Assembly: GCF_965203655.1 (NCBI RefSeq)
Contig: NZ_CBDBDD010000009.1
Location: 620,001-684,000, forward strand
Origin: Poriferisodalis sp965203655
GTDB lineage: Bacteria; Actinomycetota; Acidimicrobiia; Acidimicrobiales; Poriferisodalaceae
Direction of reading: 5' to 3'
DNA: 64,000 bases
A model generated the notes under the pieces. That model was not told the DNA's origin, ran no database searches, and saw nothing but the letters and a program-made list of their open reading frames with translations. This document shows, in pieces, positions 51,268-60,516 of the stretch. A program made the position numbers and the translations under genes. Position 1 is the stretch's first letter. Each line of letters starts with the position of its first letter.

Positions 51268-52214
51268 GCGAGTCGACGGAATCGACCCCCTCGGGCGTTG
51301 CGGCAGCCGACAGCGCTGCACAGATCCTCGATCAGCGCTACCGGCCTTACGACGGCGCCCGGCACGGTCTTGCCGGCGCCATGCGTGCGGTGATTGTCTC
51401 GTCGATGCGGTTCACCCTCGGGCTGGGACGTCCCGCCCGGCACAAGTTCCTGCCGTGGCTGGCAGTGGTAGTCGCCTTGGTGCCCGCAATCGTGTTCGTG
51501 GGCATCGCGACGGTGCTCGACATCGACCTGATCAGCGAGAACATTCTGCCCGAGTACCACGAGTACTACGGCTACATCCAGGCGGCGCTGTTCTTCTTCT
51601 GCGGGATCGTTGTGCCCGAGATCCTGGTGGCCGATCGCCGCAACGGGATGCTGCCGCTGTACCTGTCGACGCCGTTGCGGCTGTGGAGCTACCTGGCCTC
51701 GAAGGCTGCCGCGGTGACGGTGACACTGGCGGTCATCACCATGGGGCCGCTGCTGTTCCTGCTCGTCGCCTACACCGTGGAGGGATCGGGCCCCGCCGGG
51801 ATCGGCGACTGGCTGACGGTGCTCGTGCGCATCCTGGGTTCTGGCATCGCCATCGCCGCCACGATGACCGCTGCCAGCCTGGCAATATCCAGCCTGACCG
51901 ACCGCCGGGCCTTCGCTGTGATCGGCGTCATCCTGCTGCTGCTCGGCAGCTCTCTCGTCACGAGTTCGCTGGTGGAGACCGCCGAGCTGGACTCGCGCCT
52001 GTACGCGTTCAACCTCTTCGAGATCGGTGCCGCGCTCAAGGACCGGATCTACGGCATCGGCCCGCCGCTGCAGTTCGCGGGAGACGACGGTGCACCGGGA
52101 CGACGCTTGAGCGAGTTGGCGACGTGGTTCGTGCTGAGCGCCAATGCCGCGTGGGTGCTGGCGGGAGGCGCGGTGGTCTGGTGGCGCTACCGGCGCATCG
52201 AGGCGACGCAGTGA
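51264..52214 (+). CDS. ABC-2 type permease, first
   Basis: 316 aa, about six membrane helices. VVVALVPAIVFVGIATV, ILVADRRNGMLPLYLSTPL, AAALGT-like segments. Four-base overlaps both sides. Confidence 0.87.
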   Translation: MSESTESTPSGVAAADSAAQILDQRYRPYDGARHGLAGAMRAVIVSSMRFTLGLGRPARHKFLPWLAVVVALVPAIVFVGIATVLDIDLISENILPEYHEYYGYIQAALFFFCGIVVPEILVADRRNGMLPLYLSTPLRLWSYLASKAAAVTVTLAVITMGPLLFLLVAYTVEGSGPAGIGDWLTVLVRILGSGIAIAATMTAASLAISSLTDRRAFAVIGVILLLLGSSLVTSSLVETAELDSRLYAFNLFEIGAALKDRIYGIGPPLQFAGDDGAPGRRLSELATWFVLSANAAWVLAGGAVVWWRYRRIEATQ

Positions 52215-53248
52215 GCCCCCGCCCGCGCCCGATGCCGGCGCCGGAACCCCCAGCCGGCTCGACGGCGGTCGGCGGGAGATATTCGGGCGGGCCGGCAGGC
52301 GAGGCGAACGGGGCCGGGGCACCCGATCTGCCCGCCGGCATGGTCGAGGTGCATGGCGTCTCGAAGATCTTCGGGGACGTGGTGGCCGTGTCGGATGTGA
52401 CCTTCGCGGTGCGTTCGGGTGTCACCGCGCTGCTCGGACCCAACGGCGCGGGCAAGTCGACGCTGTTCCGCATGATGTGCGGGTTGACGTCGCCCTCCCG
52501 CGGATCGGTGCGCGTCCTGGGTGCAGACGCACGCCTGGACCGCGACGTGCGAGGCCGGATCGGGTTGTCGCCGCAGCAGGACGCCCTGTTCGACCGGCTT
52601 GATGCGCTCGATTTCGTGCACATCGCGGCCGAGACACATGGCGTCGCCGACCCCGTCGACGCTGCACGCTGGGCGCTGGAGCTCGTCGAACTGAATCCGG
52701 ACGATCCGCGTCCGGTCTCGGGGTATTCGAAGGGCATGCGGCAGCGCACCAAGCTGGCCGCCGCACTCGTGCACAACCCTGACGTGCTCATCCTGGACGA
52801 GCCGCTGAACGGCCTCGATCCCCTCCAGCGGCGCCGCATGATCGACGTGCTCGAAGATCTGGGCGCACAGGGCCGTTGCGTGCTCGTGTCCTCCCATGTG
52901 CTCGAAGAGGTTGCTCTGCTGGGGTCGCGCATCCTGGTGATCGCCCAGGGCCGGCTCGTCGCCAGCGGCGACTACCGCGAACTGCGCGAGCTGATGGACG
53001 ACCGTCCTCATCAGGTCAGCATCGAAGCCGACAAGCCTCGCAACCTAGCCGCGGCGCTGATGGAGTCGGGCACTGCCGTCGGCGTCCGTGTCGAGGAGAG
53101 CGCCGTCATCGCCGACACGCTGGACGTGGATCGGCTCGGCCGCGAGATCGCGCCCCTGGCCCGACGTCTCGACGCACGCCTGCGCACCGTGCTGCCGCTT
53201 GATGACGACCTCGAGTCGGTGTTCCGCTACCTGGTGGAACGGCGATGA
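52211..53248 (+). CDS. ABC transporter ATPase, second
   Basis: 345 aa from GTG 52211, overlapping the preceding stop as GTGA. The first 45 residues are Pro/Gly-rich. Walker A GPNGAGKST, Walker B VLILDEPLNGLDPLQ, signature YSKGMRQRTKLA in which the canonical SGG is YSKG. It probably works with the next permease. Confidence 0.9.
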   Translation: MSPRPRPMPAPEPPAGSTAVGGRYSGGPAGEANGAGAPDLPAGMVEVHGVSKIFGDVVAVSDVTFAVRSGVTALLGPNGAGKSTLFRMMCGLTSPSRGSVRVLGADARLDRDVRGRIGLSPQQDALFDRLDALDFVHIAAETHGVADPVDAARWALELVELNPDDPRPVSGYSKGMRQRTKLAAALVHNPDVLILDEPLNGLDPLQRRRMIDVLEDLGAQGRCVLVSSHVLEEVALLGSRILVIAQGRLVASGDYRELRELMDDRPHQVSIEADKPRNLAAALMESGTAVGVRVEESAVIADTLDVDRLGREIAPLARRLDARLRTVLPLDDDLESVFRYLVERR

Positions 53249-54045
53249 GCACCCCGGCGGCCGCTGCAGCCTCAACGGCCGTGCGACGGCGCGTCGGCGC
53301 TGTGCGTGCGACAGTGCTCTGCTACCGGGTCCTGATCCGCCAGATCGTCTCGATGGGTCGCATCGCAGCGCTCGGCGCCCTGGGGACGACCATGATCGTC
53401 GTCGGCTGGGTGGTAGGCAGCTCGTCAAGCCGCAACGGAAGCAGCACTGCGGGAATGATCTTCGACGGCGCGAGCTACGCCGACGGATTCGGTCTGATCG
53501 TGATCGTGCCCATCGTGTCGCTGGTATTCGCTGCAGCCTCGCTGGGCGATTCGCGCGACGACGGCACGCTGGTGTACCTGTGGCTGCGTCCGATGGGCCG
53601 TGCCCCGCTCGCTGCTGCTGCCGCGTTGGCGTCGGTCACGGTGTCGCTGCCGCTGTGCGTCGTGCCCACGGTGCTGGGCGGCTGGCTCGCGACTGACTTC
53701 GTCGCCGGTTCGGGCCGAGTCGCTCTCGGATCGCTGGCCGCCGCGGCGCTGGGAACGATCGCGTACTCGTGCCTGTTCGTGCTGGTGGGCCTGCTGTTCC
53801 GCAAGGCCGTGCTGTGGGGGATCGCCTACGTCCTGCTGTGGGAGGGCTTGGCGGTGGGTCTGGGCGACTTTGCCGAGCGGCTGTCGCTGCGCGGCTATGC
53901 CCGCACGTTGCTCGCCCGCATCGCTGACGTCGACCTCGGCTTCACGACGTACCGGCTCGTCACCGCCGTCATCGTGCTGGCATGCGTGTCGGCGGTCAGC
54001 CTTGCGCTCGCCACCGTGCGACTCCGCCACATCGACGTCGACTGA
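53245..54045 (+). CDS. ABC-2 type permease, second
   Basis: 266 aa with about six membrane helices, including AALGALGTTMIVVGWVVGSS and LWLRPMGRAPLAAAAALASV. Differs in sequence from the first permease but has the same layout. Four-base overlap with the ATPase gene before it. Confidence 0.87.
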   Translation: MSTPAAAAASTAVRRRVGAVRATVLCYRVLIRQIVSMGRIAALGALGTTMIVVGWVVGSSSSRNGSSTAGMIFDGASYADGFGLIVIVPIVSLVFAAASLGDSRDDGTLVYLWLRPMGRAPLAAAAALASVTVSLPLCVVPTVLGGWLATDFVAGSGRVALGSLAAAALGTIAYSCLFVLVGLLFRKAVLWGIAYVLLWEGLAVGLGDFAERLSLRGYARTLLARIADVDLGFTTYRLVTAVIVLACVSAVSLALATVRLRHIDVD

Positions 54046-54060
54046 CTTGGCGCACGACAC

Positions 54061-54153
54061 CCGGCGCTGAGTTCCCTTGTGCCGGGCGCACCCGACGCTG
54101 AGTTCTCTTGTGCCGGCTGTACCCGGCGCTGAGTTCTCTTGTGCCGGGCGCAC
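54061..54153 (+). repeat. Three 31-bp tandem repeats upstream of the glycosyltransferase gene
   Basis: Starts at 54061, 54092 and 54123, with a fourth partial copy at 54154 entering the promoter. The shared core is CCGRCGCTGAGTTCYCTTGT followed by GCC. Period 31 is not a multiple of three, and the repeats sit outside genes, so they are regulatory or repetitive extragenic rather than coding. Confidence 0.8.
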
Positions 54154-54162
54154 CCGACACAA
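54139..54162 (+). promoter_or_regulatory. Inverted repeat overlapping the glycosyltransferase promoter
   Basis: TTGTGCCGGG and CCCGACACAA form a ten-base inverted repeat with one mismatch around CGCA. Its right arm covers CACAAT (54158-54163), the likely -10 six bases before the GTG at 54170, so it could be an operator. It arises from the fourth tandem-repeat copy. Confidence 0.5.
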
Positions 54163-54169
54163 TGTGCGG

Positions 54170-55168
54170 GTGCGCTTGGTGATCCAGATCCCCTGCCTCA
54201 ACGAGGCTGACACCCTGGGACAGACCCTGAGCGATCTGCCGCGGCAGGTGGAGGGCTTCAGCGAGGTGCTGTGGCTGGTGATCGATGACGGCTCCACCGA
54301 CGGCACGGTGGATGTGGCGTGGACGCACGGTGCCGACGCAGTGGTGAGCCTCACGCAGAACAAGGGGCTTGCCGTGGCGTTCGCCAGCGGTGTCGACGCG
54401 GCCCTGCGCATGGGTGCCGATGTGATCGTCAACACCGACGGCGACAACCAATACCACGCGGACGACATCAGCCGCCTGGTCGAGCCAATCGTGGCCGGCC
54501 GAGCCGATCTGGTGATCGGTTCGCGCGACATCCGCAATCACCCCGAGTTCTCGCCGCTCAAGAAGCGCCTGCAGCGACTCGGCTCGTGGACCGTGCGACA
54601 GGCCTCGGGCACCGACGTTGCCGATGTCACCTCGGGATTCCGTGCCTACAGCCGGGAAGCAGCGCTGGCGGCCAACGTTGTCTCGCGCTTCACCTACACG
54701 CTCGAAACGGTGATCCAGGCCGGCAAATCCGACTTGGCCGTCACTGATGTCGAGGTGAGGGTGAATCCCACCACCCGGCCGTCGCGCTTGTTCAAGTCCA
54801 AGCGCCAGTACGTGCGCAGGGCGGCCGGAACGATTGCCCGTGTTTATGCCATGCACGAACCGCTGCGGGTATTCGCGGTGCCGGCGGCGCTGTTTGCTGC
54901 GGTCGGCCTGTTCCTGTTCGGCCGTTTCGGCTGGTTCTGGGTGACTTCGGACGGCTCAGGTCACGTGCAGTCGCTCATCATCGGGGCGGTCGCGTTGCTG
55001 GTCGCGATGCAGCTGGTGATGCTGGGCGTGCTTGCGGACCTGCTGCGCGCCAACCGCGTCATCGCCGAGCGAACGCTTCGCCGTGTCCGAGCCATCGAAC
55101 TCGATGTCGGCACGCTGAAGACGCGAGCGGCCGCGGATGAACCTCGGTCGCTCGAAGCGGACGTCTAG
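54170..55168 (+). CDS. Family 2 glycosyltransferase with C-terminal membrane helices
   Basis: 332 aa. GT-A fold: VIQIPCLNEADTLGQTL, IDDGSTDGTVDVA, DVIVNTDGDNQYHADDI (the metal-binding Asp pair), then two membrane helices (about residues 235-290). Resembles polyprenyl-phosphate mannosyl/glucosyl transferases that load a lipid carrier for cell-wall or protein glycosylation. Stop codon overlaps the stop of the convergent carboxylase gene. Confidence 0.9.
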   Translation: MRLVIQIPCLNEADTLGQTLSDLPRQVEGFSEVLWLVIDDGSTDGTVDVAWTHGADAVVSLTQNKGLAVAFASGVDAALRMGADVIVNTDGDNQYHADDISRLVEPIVAGRADLVIGSRDIRNHPEFSPLKKRLQRLGSWTVRQASGTDVADVTSGFRAYSREAALAANVVSRFTYTLETVIQAGKSDLAVTDVEVRVNPTTRPSRLFKSKRQYVRRAAGTIARVYAMHEPLRVFAVPAALFAAVGLFLFGRFGWFWVTSDGSGHVQSLIIGAVALLVAMQLVMLGVLADLLRANRVIAERTLRRVRAIELDVGTLKTRAAADEPRSLEADV

Positions 55169-56928
55169 GAGATCACGACCACCACGTCGCCGGCGCCGAC
55201 GGTGTCACCCGGTGCCACCTTGATATCGGTGACTGTCCCTGAGCGGTCAGCGTTGATGCTGTTCTCCATCTTCATGGCTTCGAGCACCACGACGCCCTCG
55301 CCTGCAGTGACCTCTTGGCCGACCTCCACGAGGATCTTCACGATCGTGCCCTGCATGGGCACGGTCACCTGGCCCGTACCGGCGCCTGCTGATGCGCCGC
55401 TGGCTGAGCGCCGCGGCCGTGTGACCGTTGCCGCCGAGTTCGCAGCGGGCGCCGACTCGGGCACCCATGCACTCACCGAGTACCGCTTGCCGTCGACCTC
55501 CACGACGACGTCGCGCCGGACGCGCGGTCCGGCCTCGCCGTCGAGCGATACCTCCGGCGCCGTGTCGGCCTTGCCGCTCACCCCGCTCAGATCGAGCCGC
55601 TCTTCGACCCACTTCGTGCTGTGGGTGCCGGCCTGGAAGTCGTCCGAGGCCATGATCGCCGCGTGCGCAGCAGCCGTCGTCGCGACACCGCCGACCTCGA
55701 GCTCGCCGAGCGCGCGCTGCATGCGGGCGATCGCAGTCGGGCGGTCCGAGCCCCACACCACGAGCTTGCCGATGAGGTTGTCGTAGAACTGGCTGACGGT
55801 GTCGCCCGCCTCGTACCCGCCGTCCCAGCGAATGCCGAAACCGTCGGGCACCCGCAGTGCGCTCAGCTCACCGGGTGAGGGCAGGAAGCGACCGCCGGCG
55901 GGATCCTCGGCGTTGATGCGGGCCTCGATGGCGTGGCCGACCGAGGAGATGTCGGATTGGCCGAACGACAGCGGCTCGCCCGCGGCCACCCGGATCTGCT
56001 CACGCACCAGGTCGATGCCGGTCACCATCTCAGTGACCGGGTGCTCCACCTGCAGGCGAGTGTTCATCTCGAGGTAGAAGAACTCGCCGTCCTGGTAGAG
56101 AAACTCCACGGTGCCCGCATTCGTGTAGTCGCAGCCGCGCGCCACCGACACCGCCGCCTCTCCCATGGCTGTGCGGACCTCGTCGTCGAGCGACGGCGCG
56201 GGGCTCTCCTCCACCAGCTTCTGGTGTCGGCGCTGGGCAGAGCAGTCGCGCTCGCCCAGCCAGACGGCATTGCCGTGGTGATCGGCGATGACCTGCATCT
56301 CGATGTGGCGCGGCCAGGTGAGGTAGCGCTCCATGTAGCACTCGCCCCGCCCGAAGAACGCCTCGGCTTCTCGCTGCGCGGATGACAGTGCTGCTTCGAT
56401 CTCGTCGGGCCCGCTGACCACCTTCATGCCGCGGCCCCCGCCCCCGTAGGCCGCCTTGATGGCGATGGGGTAGCCGTGAGCGTCGCCGAAGGCTGCGACA
56501 TCGTCGGTCGAGGTGATGACCTCGGTGGTGCCCGGCACGCCCGCGACGCCCGAGCGCTCAGCGGCGAGGCGCGCCGAGATCTTGTCGCCCATGACCTCGA
56601 TGGCTTCGGGCGGCGGCCCCACGAACGTCACGCCCTTCGAGGTGATCGACCGGGCGAAGTCGGCATTCTCCGAGTAGAAGCCGTAGCCGGGATGCACCGC
56701 GTCAGCCCCGCTGCGCTCGATCACGTCGAGAATGGCCTCGGTGTTGAGGTAGCTCTCCGCGGCCGTCTGCCCGCCGAGCGCGTATGCCTCGTCAGCAAGC
56801 CGCACGTGCATCGCATTGCGGTCGAGTTCGCTGTAGACGGCGACGGTGCCGATGCCCAGCTCACGGCAGGCCCGGATGACGCGTACCGCGATCTCACCTC
56901 GGTTGGCAATGAGGAGCTTGCTGAACAC
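55165..56928 (-). CDS. Acyl-CoA (acetyl/propionyl-CoA) carboxylase alpha subunit: biotin carboxylase plus biotin carrier
   Basis: 587 aa. SKLLIANRGEIAVRVIRACRELGI, ATP-grasp with IKAAYGGGGRGMKVV, EMNTRLQVEHPVTE and the C-terminal carrier EAMKMENS with the biotinylated lysine. It fixes bicarbonate onto biotin for a beta subunit that is not in the window. GTG 56928 is preferred because family members start with VFSKLLIAN; an ATG at 56949 adds seven residues. A biotin ligase gene begins 140 bases away on the other strand. Confidence 0.93.
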   Translation of the reverse strand: MFSKLLIANRGEIAVRVIRACRELGIGTVAVYSELDRNAMHVRLADEAYALGGQTAAESYLNTEAILDVIERSGADAVHPGYGFYSENADFARSITSKGVTFVGPPPEAIEVMGDKISARLAAERSGVAGVPGTTEVITSTDDVAAFGDAHGYPIAIKAAYGGGGRGMKVVSGPDEIEAALSSAQREAEAFFGRGECYMERYLTWPRHIEMQVIADHHGNAVWLGERDCSAQRRHQKLVEESPAPSLDDEVRTAMGEAAVSVARGCDYTNAGTVEFLYQDGEFFYLEMNTRLQVEHPVTEMVTGIDLVREQIRVAAGEPLSFGQSDISSVGHAIEARINAEDPAGGRFLPSPGELSALRVPDGFGIRWDGGYEAGDTVSQFYDNLIGKLVVWGSDRPTAIARMQRALGELEVGGVATTAAAHAAIMASDDFQAGTHSTKWVEERLDLSGVSGKADTAPEVSLDGEAGPRVRRDVVVEVDGKRYSVSAWVPESAPAANSAATVTRPRRSASGASAGAGTGQVTVPMQGTIVKILVEVGQEVTAGEGVVVLEAMKMENSINADRSGTVTDIKVAPGDTVGAGDVVVVIS

Positions 56929-57058
56929 GAATGAGTTCCTAACTGTCATGTCCCGCCGGAGGCGGCTGCCGGTGCTCGCCGACGCCACGCCGGTTGCGCC
57001 GACCCATATGCGACCGGCAGCGGGCAATTCTGTCGGCTGCCGTCCCGAGTGCCACCGT

Positions 57059-57064
57059 TACGCT
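57059..57064 (+). promoter_or_regulatory. -10 element, leaderless birA
   Basis: TACGCT, six bases before the GTG at 57071. Confidence 0.5.
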
Positions 57065-57070
57065 CGGGGC

Positions 57071-57943
57071 GTGCCTCCGCAGCGCGACACCACGTCGACC
57101 GAATCAGCGCACTTCACGTCGGTCAGCGGCACCAGGTTTTCCAGCGTCGAGTGGTACGAAGAGATCGACTCGACCAACACCGAACTGCTCGAACGGGCGC
57201 GCCAGGGTGCACCTGAAGGAATGGTCCTCATCGCGGACCTGCAGACTGCCGGGCGCGGCAGGAGGGGACGCCGCTGGACCGCACCGCCGGGCACCTCGCT
57301 CATGATGTCGGTGCTCCTCCGGCCGCCCCCCGGTGTGCTGCCTCCGCCCCGTGCGGCGCTGGTGACGATGGCAGTTGCCCTTGCCGCAGTTGACGCATGC
57401 GAGCGCGTGAGCGGGGTGCGCCCGAGTCTCAAGTGGCCGAACGATCTTGTCATCGCCGGCACGGGACCCCGGGACCTCAAGCTGGCGGGCATCCTGGCGG
57501 AGTCTCTCAGCACAGAGGGGGAACTGACAGCGCTGGTCGTGGGCATGGGGCTCAACACCGGCTGGCCGGCCGTCCCAGACGAACTCGACGGCATCGCGAC
57601 GAGCCTGAACCTCGTGTCCGGGGCACCCGTGGACCGGACGTTGCTGGCGCGCCTGGTCCTCGAGGGACTCGAGCAGCGGTATGGGGCCCTGTGCAGCGAC
57701 GATCACGGTGCCGGCTTGGGCGCGGCATCCCTGCTTGCCGAGGCACGTCACAACTCGGCCACGCTCGGACGCCACGTGCGCATCTCTTTTGACGAGACAT
57801 CCAACGGCGCATCCAACATCGGGGCGCTGGAGGGAGTCGCCAGCGACCTCGATGCGGAAGGCCGGCTGCTGGTGCGCGACGTTACGGGCCGTACCCACAC
57901 CGTGTCGGTCGGGGACGTCGTCCACCTGCGGCCCACCTCGTAG
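57071..57943 (+). CDS. birA: Biotin--[acetyl-CoA-carboxylase] ligase
   Basis: 290 aa. YEEIDSTNTELLERARQGAPEG, GRGRRGRRW (ATP/biotin loop), LSLKWPNDLV, AGILAES and GMGLN. It makes biotinyl-AMP and attaches biotin to the carboxylase carrier. The N-terminal DNA-binding helix-turn-helix of E. coli BirA is absent, so it is not a repressor. Neighbours the carboxylase alpha subunit, its substrate. Confidence 0.93.
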   Translation: MPPQRDTTSTESAHFTSVSGTRFSSVEWYEEIDSTNTELLERARQGAPEGMVLIADLQTAGRGRRGRRWTAPPGTSLMMSVLLRPPPGVLPPPRAALVTMAVALAAVDACERVSGVRPSLKWPNDLVIAGTGPRDLKLAGILAESLSTEGELTALVVGMGLNTGWPAVPDELDGIATSLNLVSGAPVDRTLLARLVLEGLEQRYGALCSDDHGAGLGAASLLAEARHNSATLGRHVRISFDETSNGASNIGALEGVASDLDAEGRLLVRDVTGRTHTVSVGDVVHLRPTS

Positions 57944-58072
57944 TCGTCGGCCAACGTCGAGAACTGCCTGCGCCGGTCGGCGGCGTCGGGTAGAACCGCG
58001 CTGCGAGATGTTGAGCGCGTGCCCGCGCGTGACCGACGAACGACCCTGCCGACCTGACAGATGGAGGAAGCC

Positions 58073-59572
58073 GTGCCGTTGAGTACGTCCATTGACGCCT
58101 TTGAGGTGGTCACCGATCACGGTGATGCACCGCCGACCGCCGCCAGCGACCGGCCGGTTCGCAGCGATGCACTCGAGACGCTGGGCGCTGCGCCGAACTA
58201 CCTCGCTGCGAGCGGCTTCGACGGCTCCGCTGGCACGACCGCGTTGATGGCCGGCCTCGCCGAGGCCGCAGACGACGCCCTGCCGATTGCGGTCGGGCTG
58301 GGATCGGACGATCTCGGGGCGGCAGACATCCGCTCTGCGGCAGCGAACCTGTGGCGCTCGGCGTCGAAGCTCGACTCGCTGACCTCGGCGCTGGCGGCGG
58401 TTGCCGCTGACGACCTCGGCGCCGATGTCGCGCTCAGCGCCGTGGTCGAGGGCATGCTGCTCGCCTCGTACCGCTTCGACGAGCACAAGGGCGAGCCGCC
58501 TGAGCCTGAGGCGCTCGAACGGATCGTGCTCCCGGCGCCCGACGGGACGGACGTGGCTGGCGCCTTGGCTCGAGCGGACGCTGTGGCCGGAGGGATCGCG
58601 CTCGCCCGCGATCTCGTCAACCAGCCGGCCGGCGCGCTCACCGCCACCGGCCTCGCCGAAGCAGCTATGGCAGCGATCGAGGCTGCCAGCGCCGACGGCG
58701 ATCCCGCCGCGGGCACCGCATCGGTCGAGGTATGGGACCGCGAACGTCTCGAAGCGGAGCGATGCGGCGGGATGCTGGGCGTCAATGCAGGTTCGACTGA
58801 GCCCCCGGCGCTCATCCGGATGCGCTGGCAGCCGACCGCCACGCCACGCGCGACCGTTCACCTGGTTGGCAAGGGCATCACCTTCGACACCGGAGGGCTC
58901 AACCTCAAGACCTTCGAAGGCATGGAGTGGATGAAGATCGACATGGGCGGTGCCGCTGCAGTCATCGGGGCGATGAGCGCCATCGTTCGGCTCGCACCCG
59001 ACATCGCAGTCACCGGCATCTGCTGCTGCACCGACAATCAGCCCGGACCGACAGCAACCAAGCCCGGGGACGTGCTGCACATCCGCAACGGCAAGACGGT
59101 CGAGGTGCTGAACACTGATGCCGAGGGCCGGCTCGTTCTCGCCGACGGTCTGTCGCTCTCCGTCGAAGAGGAACCCGACCTGGTCGTGGATCTTGCGACG
59201 CTCACGGGTGCCTGCATGGTGGCGCTGGGCGACAAGTACGGCGGGCTCATGGGCAATGACCCCGCGGCGATCGAACGCGCCCTGGCTGCCGCACGTGCCG
59301 CCGGAGAGCTGCTGTGGCACCTGCCACTGCCGCCCGAATACCGCGAGCAGCTCGATTCGCCGATCGCCGATCTGCGCAACATCGGCAAGAACCGCTACGG
59401 GGGCACGCTGCACGCAGGTCTGTTCCTGTCGGAGTTCGTCGGCGACACGCCGTGGGTGCACTTCGACATCGCTGGACCCGTGCGCACCGACGCCGATGCC
59501 GGCGAACTGTCCAAGGGCGCTTCCGGATTCGGCGTGCGGACGCTGGTCGAGCTGGTCTGCGGCTGGCACTAG
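58073..59572 (+). CDS. pepA: Leucyl aminopeptidase (M17 family)
   Basis: 499 aa. Metal/active-site motifs KGITFDTGGLNLK, DMGGAAAVIGAM and the signature NTDAEGRLVLADGLSL are complete. The N-terminal macro-like domain is variable (residues 1-170). GTG 58073 lies right after GGAGGAAG (58063-58070). Removes N-terminal residues from peptides in the cytoplasm. Confidence 0.95.
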   Translation: MPLSTSIDAFEVVTDHGDAPPTAASDRPVRSDALETLGAAPNYLAASGFDGSAGTTALMAGLAEAADDALPIAVGLGSDDLGAADIRSAAANLWRSASKLDSLTSALAAVAADDLGADVALSAVVEGMLLASYRFDEHKGEPPEPEALERIVLPAPDGTDVAGALARADAVAGGIALARDLVNQPAGALTATGLAEAAMAAIEAASADGDPAAGTASVEVWDRERLEAERCGGMLGVNAGSTEPPALIRMRWQPTATPRATVHLVGKGITFDTGGLNLKTFEGMEWMKIDMGGAAAVIGAMSAIVRLAPDIAVTGICCCTDNQPGPTATKPGDVLHIRNGKTVEVLNTDAEGRLVLADGLSLSVEEEPDLVVDLATLTGACMVALGDKYGGLMGNDPAAIERALAAARAAGELLWHLPLPPEYREQLDSPIADLRNIGKNRYGGTLHAGLFLSEFVGDTPWVHFDIAGPVRTDADAGELSKGASGFGVRTLVELVCGWH

Positions 59573-59583
59573 CCGCAACCGGT

Positions 59584-59648
59584 CTCGCTCGGGCGGGTGA
59601 CGAGCACCGTCGGCGGCGCCTAACGCGACACCCGCCGGCCCGAGCGAG
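59584..59648. terminator. Large inverted repeat between pepA and a convergent gene
   Basis: CTCGCTCGGGC (59584-59594) pairs with GCCCGAGCGAG (59638-59648), and GGGTG (59595-59599) with CACCC (59629-59633) across a four-base bulge. It lies at the end of two convergent genes and overlaps the C-terminal codons of the minus-strand gene; a bidirectional terminator is likely. Confidence 0.45.
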
Positions 59649-60354
59649 GCCCCACGCAGTGCTTCGCCCACGCCCAGGCGGTTGCCTCGTTCGCCGCCGT
59701 CGGCGGCAATCCCATCATCACGAGCCGCTCCGCTGATTCGTGCAAGCCGTTGCCGAGCATCAGCATGCAGGTCGCCAACAGCCGGATCTCGCCGACGGAG
59801 AAGTGGGCGTCACTGTCGGTTCGGGTCCACAGACCGATTTCGCTTCGCAGCTCGCGAGGCATGCGCACATAGAGCTGGTGGGGCACGGGAGGCACCCGCC
59901 GGCGCACCTGCAGCACCGCGTCGTCGTCGAAGTACGCCAGGTCGAACATGCGGCATCGATCGACCGTCCTGATGAACGTGCTCTGGCGACCCCCGCGATG
60001 CTGCAGGCCGAGCCGCCGGGCGGTGAATTCGAGATCGAGCTGCAGGTCGTCGTGCGGCCCGAGTTCGTCGAATTCGCGTGCAAGCAGCCGCAGCAGCCAC
60101 ACCGCGCTCGGACCGAGGACCGTGAGCCAGAACCGCTCCACGTACACCGAGCGCGGATCGTGACCGGTGCGGCGCAGCACTGGGTCGTCCCAGGGGCGCA
60201 CCTGCAGGGCCTGCAGGCGCTCGTCGGGCCAGTCGTCGAGGGCAGATGCACTCAGTGGCTTGCCGGTGCCGCCGACGAGTCGCAGAGCGGCCGGCGCAGC
60301 GTCGTCAGACCTGAGCGGAGGCGAGGGAATCGTCGGCATCTGGTCAGCTGGCAC
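59620..60354 (-). CDS. Conserved actinobacterial protein, winged-helix-like, unknown function
   Basis: 244 aa from GTG 60354, fixed by AAGGAG six bases upstream; the longer reading to 60417 begins in an AT-rich tract. A helix WLTVLGPSAVWLLRLLAREFD, then LDLEFTARRLGLQHRGGRQSTFIRTVDRCRMFDLAYFDDDAVLQVRRRVPP, reads like a winged helix with a beta-wing, then a helical C-terminus. Not identified with a named family. Divergent from the sirtuin gene. Confidence 0.72.
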   Translation of the reverse strand: MPADQMPTIPSPPLRSDDAAPAALRLVGGTGKPLSASALDDWPDERLQALQVRPWDDPVLRRTGHDPRSVYVERFWLTVLGPSAVWLLRLLAREFDELGPHDDLQLDLEFTARRLGLQHRGGRQSTFIRTVDRCRMFDLAYFDDDAVLQVRRRVPPVPHQLYVRMPRELRSEIGLWTRTDSDAHFSVGEIRLLATCMLMLGNGLHESAERLVMMGLPPTAANEATAWAWAKHCVGPRSGRRVSR

Positions 60355-60420
60355 AGGGATCTCCTTCGCAGTGTTCCGCCTCGTTCGGCCGCAGTCGGCA
60401 TGTGAACGCGGATTCATTCT

Positions 60421-60480
60421 GTGTATATCAGGAAATACTAATACATCATGAAATATATCGTAAATTACATAACATCAGTC
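60421..60480. promoter_or_regulatory. AT-rich island with three imperfect repeats, divergent promoter region
   Basis: About 60 bases with GC far below the window average. Near-repeats: TATATCAGGAAATAC (60423), TACATCATGAAATAT (60441), TATATCGTAAATTAC (60453). Includes several TATA-like hexamers. It separates the sirtuin from the winged-helix-like gene and may be an operator for either product. Confidence 0.5.
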
Positions 60481-60516
60481 AATTCCGGTACCGTGCCATC
60501 GGCCAGACTGTGAGAC

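Noticed and set aside
54061..54153. CRISPR array or coding repeat
   Set aside because: Contiguous repeats without spacers, and a 31-base period does not preserve a reading frame.
59620..60417. Longer start at 60417 for the winged-helix-like gene
   Set aside because: The GTG at 60354 has an AAGGAG six bases upstream; the additional N-terminal residues are not conserved in style and begin in an AT-rich regulatory tract.
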